From assembly GCF_037327425.1 (NCBI RefSeq), contig NZ_CP147846.1:744001-808000 (forward strand): a DNA stretch of 64,000 bases, given 5' to 3'. This document shows positions 53,209 through 61,499 of this stretch, piece by piece (the stretch's first letter is position 1; each line of letters opens with the position of its first letter). Source of the stretch: Rhodococcus sovatensis. GTDB taxonomy: Bacteria; Actinomycetota; Actinomycetes; Mycobacteriales; Mycobacteriaceae. The notes beneath the pieces were generated by a model that was not told where the DNA came from, did no database searches, and was given only the letters and a program-made list of their open reading frames with translations. Both the position numbers and the translations under genes were made by a program.

Positions 53209-53922
53209 ATGTCGTCGGTGTGGGTGTCCTTAGCTGTCATGACTGTTTTGATCGTTTTAGCGCTGTGGAGACGCTCCGTCTTGGTCCGCCCGCACTACGG
53301 ATCGGACCAACTGCACGAGCTCGCATGTGCAGTATTGATCGACCTTCGCGAGGGTGCTCCCCGCCCGGAGTTCCCACAATTCGTCGAGCAATATTTCCGC
53401 AGGATCGGGGTGGGCATCGACGCGGGCAATCAATTGCTTGAATACATGATGAAGCAGGGGTGGGTTGTGTTGTACGGATGGTCGATGGGCCGACGAATAC
53501 TCGGGCAGCATCCTCGAGTCGCACTTACACAGAACGGATGGGAACGCTCGGTTCAGCAGCTTCCGACGATTCGGGTCGAGGGTAGCTCTCGCACAGTGAT
53601 CAATACTGGGGCCGGCAACCTCTATTCGTCGGGTCGCGACATTACGGTCGCCAACGAAGGTCTGACCGCATCCGACATGGAGGACTTGGCCTTCTCAGTC
53701 CGAATCGACATGGTGGGGTTGGATCCGGAGTCCAAGGATGCGGCTGCACGAATAGCCGAGGTGTTTGAGCAGGCTTCTCAGTCCGACGAAGTGTCAAGCG
53801 GGCGAATCCAGGCGTCGTTGGCTTGGCTCAAAAACAGGGTAGGCGAGGCATCGAGCCAGCTGACTGCGCGAGCAATCTGGGAATCGACAGCCGCCGTTAT
53901 GCGGAGCAAAGGTTTGATATGA
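53209..53922 (+). CDS. Membrane-anchored hypothetical protein
   Basis: A 237-residue protein from ATG 53209 (MSSVWVSLAVMTVLIVLAL), with one N-terminal membrane segment. A helical domain follows (LHELACAVLIDLREGAPRP), then a strand-rich stretch, IRVEGSSRTVINTGAGNLYS with SGRDITVANEG. That N-TG-G-N-h-x-S/T-G pattern is seen in small repeated sensor modules. The C-terminus is helical (GRIQASLAWLKNRVGEAS). No family is certain. It stands between two pseudogene scars. Confidence 0.5.
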   Translation: MSSVWVSLAVMTVLIVLALWRRSVLVRPHYGSDQLHELACAVLIDLREGAPRPEFPQFVEQYFRRIGVGIDAGNQLLEYMMKQGWVVLYGWSMGRRILGQHPRVALTQNGWERSVQQLPTIRVEGSSRTVINTGAGNLYSSGRDITVANEGLTASDMEDLAFSVRIDMVGLDPESKDAAARIAEVFEQASQSDEVSSGRIQASLAWLKNRVGEASSQLTARAIWESTAAVMRSKGLI

Positions 53923-53944
53923 CACCGTAGGACGTACCGGCAGG

Positions 53945-54432
53945 TCGTTGGTGCACACAATGCTCCGACGGGCCGAAGTGGTCGAACGTGTCACGGTCCC
54001 GCTGTCTGCGGGTCTGCTGACTGACACGGCAACGTACTTCGCGAGCCTCGACGAGTACAGGAAGGGCGATGTCGAGCCGATAATCCGGCGGCTGAATGCT
54101 GCGACGTTCGCTGCAGTGTCCAATGGCCGCATGCTGGTCGACGACCTGGCTTCTGCGAGGGAACGTTTCATCGACAGCACCGTTGCACGCCGGGAATCCG
54201 TCGTGTGGCGACTTGTCGATGCGTTGGTGGCTAACCGGTCATCGACAATGCGTTCGTGCAGAGAACATTCGGTGTCAGCGACATGTCTGCGCAACGAGCA
54301 ATCGATCGACTCGTCGACGCCGGTGTTCTGCATCAGACGTCCAAGGGGCGACGAAACCGCGTATGGCAAGCCGGCGAGATGCTCGATGCGCTCGATCGGT
54401 TCGCCGAACGCACCCGTCGGGCCCGGAGGTAG
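53945..54432 (+). pseudogene. Fic-family protein, C-terminal half, frameshifted
   Basis: The frame begins LVHTMLRRAEVVERVTVPLS, then YFASLDEYRKGDVEPIIRRL and RESVVWRLVDALVAN. These match the helices after the catalytic core of Fic proteins. Near 54233 one base is missing, and the proper frame continues FVQRTFGVSDMSAQRAIDRL, then VLHQTSKGRRNRVWQAGEM, a winged helix, ending at 54432. The HPFxxGNGR catalytic loop is absent upstream. Fic enzymes transfer AMP to proteins; this copy cannot. Confidence 0.65.
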
Positions 54433-54753
54433 TGGGACTCGAACGTTCGGGGGACCTCGCACACGGGTGGCGGAGACACGGTCAGTCGCTACAGCAGTGA
54501 CCGACCCTCTCGGGCTCCAGCGCCGGGTCGAGCATTCGATTGCCAACGAAGCCCTCGGTTTCGGTGCAGGATGACGCGGCTGACCGGCAGGCATGACCGG
54601 CCAGCCCTCGGTATCCACGCCGTCGAGTACAGGGTCCGGTTCGAGTAGCCGTCGGCCGTCCACGCGTCCAGGCTCAACGCCGGCTGCATGCTCGTAACGT
54701 CACAGTGTCTCCTCGTTCGGCAGTTTGGCTCCGGCCTGAAGTCTTCGGGCTTC
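54433..54753. other. No gene recognised
   Basis: This lies between the Fic scar and the convergent immunity candidate. Frames are Arg/Ser-rich with no family-like stretch, so it is probably more decayed sequence. Confidence 0.35.
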
Positions 54754-55140
54754 TCAGTCGAAGACGAACTGCGGTTCTGACTCCGATCGAATGTGGACCT
54801 GCCCCCAGTCACCTTCGGCGATGTAAAGGCCTTGCTCGAATACGAGTGAGTCGATGTTGCCCAAGTCGACTTCGCCTGTTGCGTCGGTGTATTGCTGGGT
54901 GGACCGATTTATCCATGTGATGTCGGTGACGTGTTCGAACACCAGTTTCCCACGCGCGTAGCAGTATTGCTCATCGGGTTTCGGTGGCGCGTAGCGCGCG
55001 CTGTCAGGAGTCAAAACCGCATCGAGCGCGAACGTGAACTTCCGGGGCGCCTCGGATATGGATAGGACATAGCTGTCCTCCAGATATACGCCTGCAAGCC
55101 CCCGCAGCTGCGAGTAGTCGTTGTTCACGGTAGGTCCCAT
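54754..55140 (-). CDS. Candidate immunity protein for the adjacent toxin
   Basis: A 128-residue acidic protein, MGPTVNNDYSQLRGLAGVY. Strands alternate regularly (YVLSISEAPRKFTFALDAVL, KLVFEHVTDITWIN), and the end is GDWGQVHIRSESEPQFVF. It has no signal or membrane segment, as expected for a cytoplasmic nuclease inhibitor. Its start overlaps the end of the toxin gene by 16 bases, the usual place for an immunity gene. Confidence 0.6.
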   Translation of the reverse strand: MGPTVNNDYSQLRGLAGVYLEDSYVLSISEAPRKFTFALDAVLTPDSARYAPPKPDEQYCYARGKLVFEHVTDITWINRSTQQYTDATGEVDLGNIDSLVFEQGLYIAEGDWGQVHIRSESEPQFVFD

Positions 55141-56414
55141 TCGATCGGGGTGTGGTTACCAGGGCTTCTTCGGGCTACTTCGTTGCCGAAGGGGTCAATC
55201 CGTTGACCGTCGGCGTTTCTGATTTCGACGTGCGGTCCCGCGCTTCCTGGTGCCCTGTCTGAGCCGCTCTTGATTGTCAACCGTGTCACTCCGTTTTCGT
55301 CGATGTACTTCGGCGGCCCATTGGCCGTTTGTATCTTGGTCCAACCCTCCGAACGTGCATACTCGTCCAGTTCTGAAGCCTTCGGCTTGTTTCCGTGTGC
55401 AAACAGCTCGTCGATGTTCCGTTTTGATGGTGACCGACGTGCGGCGTCGACAACCTTCTTGCCGATCGATTTGATGCGAATCAGTACTCGTTGGATCACC
55501 GCCAGATCTGCGCCGACCCTCACACCTCTGCCGATATTCTTCGAAATGGTCCAGGCCGCAACTCCGTCACGTATCAGCGTTCCGAACTTCTTGATGGTTG
55601 CTGCGGATTTCGCGGTTCCGACAACTGCCGACGCACCGAAGCTGACGAATGCCGCGGCGATCGATATGGCTGCAGTGATCGCAAGTTCTTCCGCGAGATC
55701 AACCAGTAGCCCATACAGCTGAGATCGAAGCTCATCGATGTTCGCGGCGTACTCGTCGCAGGAGTCGGCAAGTTCGGCAGCCGCGAACTGTATGGCTTGG
55801 ATGCTTGTTCGGAGGTCATCCAAGTCATCGAGAATCAGATCGGTTTCTGCCGATTCGATGTCGAAGAACAGGTTCTCTGCTGAGCGGAAGCAACCGAAAA
55901 CGTCCTCGATCCCCGCGCTCACACTCAGATCCCGCCATACCGCACCAGCTCGCCGAAGCTTGTCGGTGTCGCCGTCGGGTACCGGGATTCCCACAGCGTT
56001 CGCGATACCGAGTGCCTCGTCCTCCAGCCCTACGCCTGTCCCGCCGGCTGATTCTTGCAATACCACAGAGCAACCCGGCACGACCGCAGGCAGAGCTGGC
56101 GGTGTGGGAGGAACCGTCGACGACCCGTTGGCCGAGCTCTCCGCCAGAGCGTGATTGTGCCCGACCTGGTTCAGGACGGCGCAGTAGTTCTCCAACGCGC
56201 GAACAACGTCATCGAGGCCGGCCAACAGGGTCGATGCACGTTCGTCGTAGGTCGAGGCCCACTCTCGTGCAGTGTCGTGCGACCCGGCCATTCCGCCTGT
56301 TGTAGACAGCGCTGAAGTCGATTCGGTCGCAACCTCATAGGTGATTACTGCTGCTTCGTTGCAATGGGTAGCGGCTGAGTACAGCGCCGCCGGCGACGCA
56401 GATTGCCTGGTCAA
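55125..56414 (-). CDS. Type VII-secreted polymorphic toxin with C-terminal nuclease-like module
   Basis: A 429-residue protein if it starts at TTG 56414, whose TTGA overlaps the stop of the upstream WXG100 gene. The N-terminal helical domain includes STTGGMAGSHDTAREWASTYDE-type sequence (shown in part) common in actinobacterial type VII effectors. A membrane-like stretch (ELAITAAISIAAAFVSFG) is central. The last 90 residues hold GWTKIQTANGPPKYIDENG, then GPHVEIRNADGQRIDPFGNE and RSPGNHTPIEWDLP. This ending recurs in Rhs, CDI and LXG toxins and probably cuts nucleic acid. Confidence 0.65.
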   Translation of the reverse strand: MTRQSASPAALYSAATHCNEAAVITYEVATESTSALSTTGGMAGSHDTAREWASTYDERASTLLAGLDDVVRALENYCAVLNQVGHNHALAESSANGSSTVPPTPPALPAVVPGCSVVLQESAGGTGVGLEDEALGIANAVGIPVPDGDTDKLRRAGAVWRDLSVSAGIEDVFGCFRSAENLFFDIESAETDLILDDLDDLRTSIQAIQFAAAELADSCDEYAANIDELRSQLYGLLVDLAEELAITAAISIAAAFVSFGASAVVGTAKSAATIKKFGTLIRDGVAAWTISKNIGRGVRVGADLAVIQRVLIRIKSIGKKVVDAARRSPSKRNIDELFAHGNKPKASELDEYARSEGWTKIQTANGPPKYIDENGVTRLTIKSGSDRAPGSAGPHVEIRNADGQRIDPFGNEVARRSPGNHTPIEWDLP

Positions 56415-56713
56415 GGTCTGCCTTGAAGTAGCATGCTCGAGTTGCCCTCGAATGCTGCAGAATACGTTTCGCACGCTGATTTCGTGGACGCCGCCAGTGC
56501 GGAAATATCGGTGGCCAGGGTCTCTGCGGAACGAACCCACTCGCGGTAGGCGACCTGAAACGCGTCCGCCGCTGGCCCCGTCCACACCGTCGGAAGACTC
56601 GTCGCTGAGGCGTCGGCGGCGAGCAGACATTGTCGGACGAAGAACGCGAAATCGTCTATCCTGCGCGTCAAGGCTTGGAGTTCGTCGAGATCGACGGTGT
56701 AGTCGTGGTCCAT
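56411..56713 (-). CDS. WXG100-family protein
   Basis: A 100-residue helical hairpin: DLDELQALTRRIDDFAFFV, the turn TVWTGPAADAFQVAYREW with the W-x-G motif, then ATDISALAASTKSACETYS. It fits the WXG100 family of small type VII substrates, which travel as pairs. It lies two bases after the other WXG100 gene stop and overlaps the toxin start, so it is probably the toxin's export partner. Confidence 0.75.
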   Translation of the reverse strand: MDHDYTVDLDELQALTRRIDDFAFFVRQCLLAADASATSLPTVWTGPAADAFQVAYREWVRSAETLATDISALAASTKSACETYSAAFEGNSSMLLQGRP

Positions 56714-56715
56714 GG

Positions 56716-57012
56716 CTAGTCCAAGTTCAGGTGTCGGATCGACGTGGTGTTTGCCGACTCCGTGGATTGGTAGTCCGAACCTGACAGACTCAGCCCGTTG
56801 ATCAGCTCTTCCAGTTGACGGACTACGAGCACACCGCCGTCATGAAGTGCTGACCATCGCGATTGGTGGTCGTTCGCCGCAGCTCCCAACCAGTGATCGC
56901 CGATAGTCTTTTCGACGTCCGTCGACATAGCTGTCAAGCCCTGCTGAAGTTCGTCCGCGATAGAAGTTAGCGCATGTGCCACGTTCGACAGGGCCGCTGG
57001 ATCTACGTCCAT
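56716..57012 (-). CDS. WXG100-family protein
   Basis: A 98-residue protein starting MDVDPAALSNVAHAL. The hairpin turn DHWLGAAANDHQSRW has the W-x-G motif, and the second helix continues VVRQLEELINGLS. It heads the four-gene toxin locus (two WXG100 proteins, effector, immunity), the standard order in actinobacterial type VII loci. No ESX secretion machinery is in the window, so export would rely on genes elsewhere. Confidence 0.75.
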   Translation of the reverse strand: MDVDPAALSNVAHALTSIADELQQGLTAMSTDVEKTIGDHWLGAAANDHQSRWSALHDGGVLVVRQLEELINGLSLSGSDYQSTESANTTSIRHLNLD

Positions 57013-57345
57013 GATGAGTAAACCTTCGATACTGGGCAGCGGCCTGGTCGGTCCGCCAAGGGCGGACGAAGAACTGCGCGTACGGATTCCCTGGCAAACA
57101 TCTCGACAGAATTCAAAATGGACCCCCCGGTCTCGACTCGTCCAGCAATCTACACGAGGTCGTCGCAGACCGGATCTGCACGCTTGCGCCGTTGAGCGCA
57201 CCCCGGTGGAGTCTTTGACTAGCACAACCGGAGTCGGCATGAGGCACGCTCAAGGACAAGCCCCAGCTACGGCTGAGATAACAATCGGAACCGATGAGAG
57301 CCCCGATGCGTCTAACCTATCGACTGGCTCTGGAGGAGGGGATTA
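57013..57345. other. Divergent intergenic region, no gene
   Basis: These 333 bases separate the minus-strand toxin locus from the plus-strand lipoprotein. No protein-like frame is visible. The region must hold both promoters. GGAGGAGGGG precedes the lipoprotein start. Confidence 0.4.
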
Positions 57346-57864
57346 GTGCGGATACGGGTGGCGATGCTTGTCGCTGTGGCAGCTCTGCTCGCCGGATGCG
57401 GTGACGGTGTCGAGGGGAGTCCGGTCGCGGCTGAGCGGTGGGATCCGTGCAGCATCACCCCAGATGCCATCGCGGCGACTGGACTGGACCCGTCCTACCG
57501 AATGGAAGGCTGGGGTGAGGGAGTAACGGTCCCAGACTGGGGACGATGCGTGTTCCGGCCGCCGGGCGTCGAGTCTGCGTATGGGTTGAGTGTGATGTCC
57601 TCTGTCGACCACACGATCGCTGAAGCTCGCGCAAACTCATCCAACCGTGACGGCCGTGACTTGGAGGTGGGCGGGCGTGATGCATTCATCTACAAGACGG
57701 AGGACGGCGCCGCTATCAGGGACTGCAAGATTGCCGTCGACGTACCGCCGGGTGTCGTGGTGTTCACGGCGCTCTACGACAAAGACGATGGGGTAGATCC
57801 CTGCGAAGTTGTATTGAAACATGTCAATGATCTGGAAGGTGCGGTCCCTGCCGCGCCCAGGTAG
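57346..57864 (+). CDS. DUF3558-like lipoprotein (copy 2)
   Basis: A 172-residue lipoprotein from GTG 57346. The signal ends VAALLAGCGDGVEGSP, and the mature part WDPCSITPDAIAATGLDP, WGRCVFRPPG and GAAIRDCKIAVDVPPGVVV follows copy 1 (48673) closely. The same number of residues and the same downstream partner show tandem-type duplication of the whole cassette. A third, ruined copy lies at 42947. Confidence 0.78.
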   Translation: MRIRVAMLVAVAALLAGCGDGVEGSPVAAERWDPCSITPDAIAATGLDPSYRMEGWGEGVTVPDWGRCVFRPPGVESAYGLSVMSSVDHTIAEARANSSNRDGRDLEVGGRDAFIYKTEDGAAIRDCKIAVDVPPGVVVFTALYDKDDGVDPCEVVLKHVNDLEGAVPAAPR

Positions 57865-57873
57865 GAGGTCTCG

Positions 57874-58254
57874 ATGACTAGTCCAGTCGAACCATCGACA
57901 TATTGGCAGGCGCTCGCAGTGGCTGCGGACCACGGCAATCTGTATCTCAATCCCGAGGCGGCAAAGGCGTGTACTAGCGCTTGCGACAATTACATTCTGA
58001 AGTTGAAAGAGCATCAGCAGTCCGCAAGGGATCTGGCCAACATCAGCGGTTGGGGTGACTTCGATTCGGGCAAGGCACTACAGCGAATCTTCTCGGAGAA
58101 GGCGGCCGGCGGCGCAAACAACATGGTCGACGTCCTCCAGAGCCACATCGACGTCGTCGAGGAGATGAAGGTCGTCTTCGGTAAATTCTTCTCCGCAACC
58201 GAGGCCGCTGACGACACCAACGCCGCCGACCTCCAGTCCCACGGGCCGAAGTAG
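57874..58254 (+). CDS. Helical protein with WXG-like turn (copy 2)
   Basis: A 126-residue protein of the same length as 49201-49581 and very similar: SGWGDFDSGKALQRIFSEKA is the turn and second helix start. Differences cluster in the first 60 residues. AGGAGG precedes ATG 57874, nine bases after the lipoprotein stop. It converges on the aminotransferase gene, whose stop is 24 bases away. Function is unknown; export by type VII secretion is plausible. Confidence 0.6.
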   Translation: MTSPVEPSTYWQALAVAADHGNLYLNPEAAKACTSACDNYILKLKEHQQSARDLANISGWGDFDSGKALQRIFSEKAAGGANNMVDVLQSHIDVVEEMKVVFGKFFSATEAADDTNAADLQSHGPK

Positions 58255-58278
58255 CGTCCGACCGACAACCCGCCAGCG

Positions 58279-59610
58279 CTACCCGATCCCCAACACCCCC
58301 GCCAACTCGGCGACAAACAGGTCGACCTCCTCCCCACCTATGACCAGCGGCGGACGAATCTTGAGCGTGTTCCCGAAACACCCGGTAGCCGAGATCAACA
58401 CTCCACGCTCCCGCATCGCGTTGACCACCCGCAGCGCCTCGGCTGGATTCGGTTCCCCACCAGGCCCGACGAACTCGACCCCCACGAACAACCCCGCTCC
58501 CCGGACGTCACCGATCGACTCGACCTCCGAAGCGACCCCTCGCAACCCCGCGACCAACCGGGCGCCCATCGCCGAGGAATTGGTCACCAGCTCCTCGTCT
58601 CGGATCACGTCGAGTACCGCCTGTGCGGCCGCGATCGTTACCGGATTCCCACCGAAGGTGTTGAAATAGCGTAAATCCCGACCGAACTGCTCGGCCAGCG
58701 AACCCTGCATCATCAATCCCGCAATGGGCATCCCGTTGCCCATCGGCTTGCCCATCGTCACGATATCCGGCAGCAACCCGTGCCGTTCGAAGCCCCACAT
58801 CGACGACCCGAGCCGACCGAACCCCGGCTGCACCTCATCGGCTATCAACAGCCCGCCGGCAGCGTGAACAGCGTCGTCAGCCGGCTTCAAGAACGGCGTC
58901 GGCTCCGGCAACACTCCGTCGGAGGCGAAGATCGAGTCGATCAACAATGTCGCGAAGCCGATTCCCGATGCCTGAAGGTCATCGATCTGCGTCTGCACAT
59001 GCTCGGCGAACCACGTCCCCAGATCCCCATCCACGCGGTAGGCATCCGGGGCCGGGACCGTTCGCACCCAGGGCGCATTGCGCACGGACGCCGGACCCAT
59101 CGACGGTGAACACGCCGCCACATCCACCGTCCCACCGTGATAGGCGCTTTCGGTGACGATGACACCTTGCCGTCCGGTCGCGTGCCGTGCGATACGAAGA
59201 GCCAGATCGTTCGCCTCCGACCCCGTGCACGTGAACATGGCCGTCGTCAGCTCGTCGGGGAACGTCGCGATCAGGTCCTCCGCGTAGCCGATCACCGCAT
59301 CATGCAGATACCGCGTATGCGTGTTGATCAGCGACATCTGCCGACTCACGGCCTCCACCACCCGCGGATGACAATGCCCCACGCTCGCGACGTTGTTGTA
59401 CATGTCCAGGTAGCGGGTGCCTTTGGTGTCGTAGACGTACACGCCGTCACCGCGCACCAGCTCGAGCGGCTTCTCGTACATCAGGTGATACGCAGGCCCG
59501 AGAACTCGACGACGTCGGTCGATCAATTCACGAGTGCGGGGATCCAAGGAAGCAGAAGACCCGTCGAATCCGTTGACGTTCAACGCCCCTACTCGATCGA
59601 GAATAGCCAC
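58279..59610 (-). CDS. Class III aminotransferase, phospholyase-like
   Basis: A 443-residue PLP enzyme of fold type I. TCTGSEANDLALRIAR binds the cofactor phosphate, LLIADEVQPGFGR carries the Asp, and DIVTMGKPMGNGMPIAG the Schiff-base Lys. Class III members include GABA aminotransferases and the ethanolamine-phosphate and phosphohydroxylysine phospholyases. It directly follows a choline/ethanolamine-type kinase gene (stop and start adjacent at 59612/59610), which favours a phospholyase acting on the kinase product. Transamination of another amine cannot be excluded. Confidence 0.78.
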   Translation of the reverse strand: MAILDRVGALNVNGFDGSSASLDPRTRELIDRRRRVLGPAYHLMYEKPLELVRGDGVYVYDTKGTRYLDMYNNVASVGHCHPRVVEAVSRQMSLINTHTRYLHDAVIGYAEDLIATFPDELTTAMFTCTGSEANDLALRIARHATGRQGVIVTESAYHGGTVDVAACSPSMGPASVRNAPWVRTVPAPDAYRVDGDLGTWFAEHVQTQIDDLQASGIGFATLLIDSIFASDGVLPEPTPFLKPADDAVHAAGGLLIADEVQPGFGRLGSSMWGFERHGLLPDIVTMGKPMGNGMPIAGLMMQGSLAEQFGRDLRYFNTFGGNPVTIAAAQAVLDVIRDEELVTNSSAMGARLVAGLRGVASEVESIGDVRGAGLFVGVEFVGPGGEPNPAEALRVVNAMRERGVLISATGCFGNTLKIRPPLVIGGEEVDLFVAELAGVLGIG

Positions 59611-59611
59611 C

Positions 59612-60556
59612 TCACAATCCCTGAAGCCAGAATGCCCACCGCGGATCGGCCATCTTCAGCCGCGCCCGAGCGAGCTTCCACGCACCGTACTTGTGATAGT
59701 CGAAATCCCATGCCGTACTGAGCTTGTGGTTCATGCAGCCCCACAGACCCCATTTGACGTCGGCGAGCGCACTGCATACCTGCACCCGGGAGATCATCGA
59801 CCACTCCGCTTTGCCGTAGAACTCTTCGATCAGCTCCATCGTCTGCTGCTCGCCGTAGAACATCTCGGTCACCATCACCGCAAGCTCGTACGCCCGATCG
59901 TTGTTCGACGCGAACTCGTAGTCCACCAACTTCATCGGCTTGCCCGGTGCGACGAGAATGTTGCCGGGCATCGGATCGTTATGGCACGCAACCAGATCCA
60001 AACCGGACGCGAGCATCGCGTGCTTTGCCTGGCCGTATTCGGCGAGGATCACATCGGCATCGCGGGGGAGTCGCACACCCAGCTCGTTGACCTGGTCGAG
60101 GTGCTCGTCGATCATGTCGAAGATCGTCTTGGTGACGCTGAGCTTGTCCCCGGAATGCAGCACCCGATACAGGTCGATGATGCCCAACGGAATCTCCGGA
60201 CGTTTCAAATCGCCGTTGGTGCAGGCGCGATACTCCTCGAGAAATTCGATCACCTCCACACCCGTCACTGGGTCGAAGAGAACCACCTCCGGCCCGATGT
60301 CGAGAGCACCCGCCCGTCGAGCAGCTTCGTTGGCCAGCGAGCGGTCGATGAACGACTCCGACCCTGCACCAGGCAGCTTCATGAAGTAGCGCTTCGGTTT
60401 CCCGTCGACGGTGATGCGCCAGTTGCTGTTCATCAACCCGCCGGGCACTGGGGTATAGGTGATGTTCAGACCCTCCCACTCCGCGACAGCGGCGAGCGCC
60501 TTCTCCACTTGCCGCTCGGGTTCGGTACGGGCAGATCCCACTGCGATCTCGTTCAT
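59612..60556 (-). CDS. Choline/ethanolamine kinase-like phosphotransferase (copy 2)
   Basis: A 314-residue protein, close paralogue of 15626-16570. GGLMNSNWRITVDGKPKRY, VACHNDPMPGNILVA and LVDYEFASNNDRAYELAVM are the ATP, catalytic and metal motifs. The Asn-rich DYEFASNN form is usual in choline and ethanolamine kinases. ATG 60556 is chosen by match to copy 1. It would phosphorylate an amino alcohol for the downstream phospholyase-like enzyme. Confidence 0.82.
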   Translation of the reverse strand: MNEIAVGSARTEPERQVEKALAAVAEWEGLNITYTPVPGGLMNSNWRITVDGKPKRYFMKLPGAGSESFIDRSLANEAARRAGALDIGPEVVLFDPVTGVEVIEFLEEYRACTNGDLKRPEIPLGIIDLYRVLHSGDKLSVTKTIFDMIDEHLDQVNELGVRLPRDADVILAEYGQAKHAMLASGLDLVACHNDPMPGNILVAPGKPMKLVDYEFASNNDRAYELAVMVTEMFYGEQQTMELIEEFYGKAEWSMISRVQVCSALADVKWGLWGCMNHKLSTAWDFDYHKYGAWKLARARLKMADPRWAFWLQGL

Positions 60557-60563
60557 GTCCACC

Positions 60564-61499
60564 TCAGATGTTCCGTACTCGGTCGTCGAAATGCGGGTCG
60601 CGCAGTCCAGCGCGTGCCCGCAGGAACTGCCAGTCGGAGAACTTCGAATACTCGTGCGTCCCCGGCTTCACTGCATCGCAGTACAGTCCGATCAGCGCCC
60701 AGCGCAACGAGTCCGCAATGCCGTAGATCCGCGCCCGATCGAACAGGGCACTGTCGAACGACCCCCACGCCATCTCGAACACCTCACGCGCATCGGAATC
60801 GAACGGCCGAATCTCCGCGAGCAGTGCTCCGATGTCCTGGAGAGGATCCATCAGCGCCGCGACATCCCAATCGACGAGCCGAATGCTGCCGTCATCGAGC
60901 ACCAGAACGTTGGAGGCGTTGCCATCACCGTGGCAGGGGACGACGTCGTAGCCGGCCGACTCGATGCGGGCCTGCGCAGGCCCGAGTGTGCGCAACATCC
61001 AGTCGAAGTCGGCGGGCAATGCGCCGCCGACCTTCTCGACCAGATTCCGAGCATGCGCGAGGTCGTCGAACACCGAAGCCCGACGCGCAACCCCGTCCAC
61101 ACCATGCACCGACGCCCGCAGTGCCACCAGCTTCTCGACGTTGGCATCCTCGTCGAACAGATCCAGCGTCGCGGTATGGCACATGCCGGTGAAGTCCTCC
61201 ATGACCAGCACACCGGAGTCGGAGTCGGAGATGAAGATCTTCGGTCCGATGCCTGTGTCACCAGCGGCCGTGGCAGCCGCGAATGCACCCTCGATGTCGA
61301 CGTAGTCGCGTGCGTGCGGTTCCATGACCTTGACGAATGCGGCTGACCCGGCGGAAGCGTCGGCGACCGAAGCCCTGGCCGAATAGCGCTCCGAGTCGGC
61401 GCCCCACCAGCTCGGGCTTGCCATCGTCGTGCCGGGATCCAACGTCAGTTCGGCGGATGCCCACACGCCCAACTCGCTCAATGTCTGCCGTACGGTCAT
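60564..61499 (-). CDS. APH-fold small-molecule kinase (copy 2)
   Basis: A 311-residue kinase, nearly identical in plan to 16578-17513. AAFVKVMEPHARDYVDIEG holds the ATP Lys, VPCHGDGNASNVLVLDDGS the catalytic loop and IRLVDWDVAALMDPLQDIG the metal Asp. Two kinases of the same fold in one operon may act on different substrates or form a pair. The start overlaps the amidase stop (ATGA at 61496-61499). Confidence 0.8.
   Translation of the reverse strand: MTVRQTLSELGVWASAELTLDPGTTMASPSWWGADSERYSARASVADASAGSAAFVKVMEPHARDYVDIEGAFAAATAAGDTGIGPKIFISDSDSGVLVMEDFTGMCHTATLDLFDEDANVEKLVALRASVHGVDGVARRASVFDDLAHARNLVEKVGGALPADFDWMLRTLGPAQARIESAGYDVVPCHGDGNASNVLVLDDGSIRLVDWDVAALMDPLQDIGALLAEIRPFDSDAREVFEMAWGSFDSALFDRARIYGIADSLRWALIGLYCDAVKPGTHEYSKFSDWQFLRARAGLRDPHFDDRVRNI

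Noticed and set aside
59137..61192. Long plus-strand frames, up to 552 codons, opposite the kinase genes
   Set aside because: These are shadows of the minus-strand kinases. They lack starts, and the kinase motifs lie on the other strand.
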